Shown here: in pieces, positions 63,561-64,000 of the stretch | Position numbering within the stretch: the first letter of the stretch is position 1 | Layout: every line of letters begins with the position of its first letter | The notes under the pieces: generated by a model | Told to the model about the DNA's origin: nothing | Databases searched by the model: none | Seen by the model: only the letters and a program-made list of their open reading frames with translations | NCBI GenBank assembly: GCA_031763025.1 | Contig: JASSKH010000024.1 | Span: forward strand, 9,199,023-9,263,022 | Length of the DNA stretch: 64,000 nt | Source of the DNA: Macrocystis pyrifera | Lineage: Eukaryota; Sar; Phaeophyceae; Laminariales; Laminariaceae | Direction: 5' to 3' | Program-made: the position numbers and the translations under genes

Positions 63561-64000
63561 GGCGCTGGCGTCCCCTTCAGCTACTACAGCACTAGCATAC
63601 ATAACACACACGCGATATGGACTGTCAACTCTACTATTAATATATTACCTACCATACCTTAACCTCCAGGGAGGGAGGGTGGGTCACTTTTTTCAACTCG
63701 CGGACCTCCTACCGAATGCCAGACCCCTGGCATTTTCTACGAGAGGTAGCACGTTTCCGCTAAAATATTATCTGAATGACGGGTGCTTCTTAACCCAAAA
63801 TCGTCGGAATGCCAATCTTGTTTCGAAAAATGGCATTTTTGTATACTTGGGCCATGAGATTGTTCACCGGGGGTGCAATTTAATTTATGCTGAAGTCGGT
63901 TTTCGGGTGAGGTATGGAGCTCCTTGAGGTCAAGTGAGGCGCCTCAGAAAATGTAGGGTGAACCTCTATCGTAGAACGCCTCTCCTGCTCATACACACCC
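63561..64000. other. No recognisable gene
   Basis: An open plus frame from 63532 to 63927 has no domain; a TATTAATA palindrome occurs at about 63635. Confidence 0.45.

Overview
This is a eukaryotic, almost wholly transposon-derived window. One protein-coding exon of the host is convincing: a minus-strand first exon at 30270-31073 that reads like the N-terminus of a tyrosinase / polyphenol-oxidase family protein and ends at a GTGAG splice donor. Everything else that can be recognised is mobile DNA: Ty3/Gypsy retrotransposons, 3' ends of one LINE family, a tRNA-derived SINE-like repeat, and many terminal-inverted-repeat (TIR) or fold-back elements. The gag-pol at 53.3-57.1 kb, with W-V-D-D in place of Y-x-D-D, is of a kind I associate with oomycete genomes such as Phytophthora. 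The host is therefore most likely a stramenopile (oomycete or heterokont alga), but the sequence does not prove this.

Layout. 1-2565: two LINE 3' ends, tail to tail. 3515-3885: another LINE 3' end. 5165-5470: GGGACGGGAC-rich repeat. 5523-7718: copy A of an element with ACCCTGGACAA termini, filled with arrays of a 42-bp unit built on the palindrome AATTGTCCGGACAATT. 7722-25730: a fold-back of the same 42-bp units, split by a LINE (7796-9530) and by Gypsy-1 (9647-25632). Gypsy-1 has identical 484-bp LTRs and an AGAC target duplication. Its 5' LTR is split by an 8.5-kb element (17048-25551) with perfect 30-bp TIRs and an 8-bp duplication CTCCCAGA. 26.1-28.6: CAG-rich and roughly 250-bp tandem repeats with a small TA-flanked MITE. 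28.67-29.33: two tandem SINE-like copies. 29.45-31.07: a LINE abutting the tyrosinase exon. 31.3-33.8: LINE and SINE fragments. 33.9-38.4: a run of inverted-arm elements, one holding a second hAT-like element (34572-35889). 40363-46370: Gypsy-2, which has lost reverse transcriptase. 46935-58300: copy D of the 42-bp element in reverse. Copy B (49463-57745) is nested in it, and B itself holds a third hAT-like element (51503-52683) and Gypsy-3. 59.1-60.5: more 42-bp units with MITEs. 61-64 kb: LINE end, MITE, short repeats and a few unassigned open frames.

The window works as a stratigraphic record rather than as an operon or pathway. The 42-bp palindrome elements are the oldest layer. LINEs and Gypsy elements landed in them, and hAT-like elements landed last. 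The least described parts are the 42-bp palindrome element family, the young 8.5-kb TIR element with possible spliced cargo, and the habit of several TIR families of carrying dense short palindromes inside their ends (CGGTACCG, GGGTACCC, TATCGATA, TTGTCCGGACAA).
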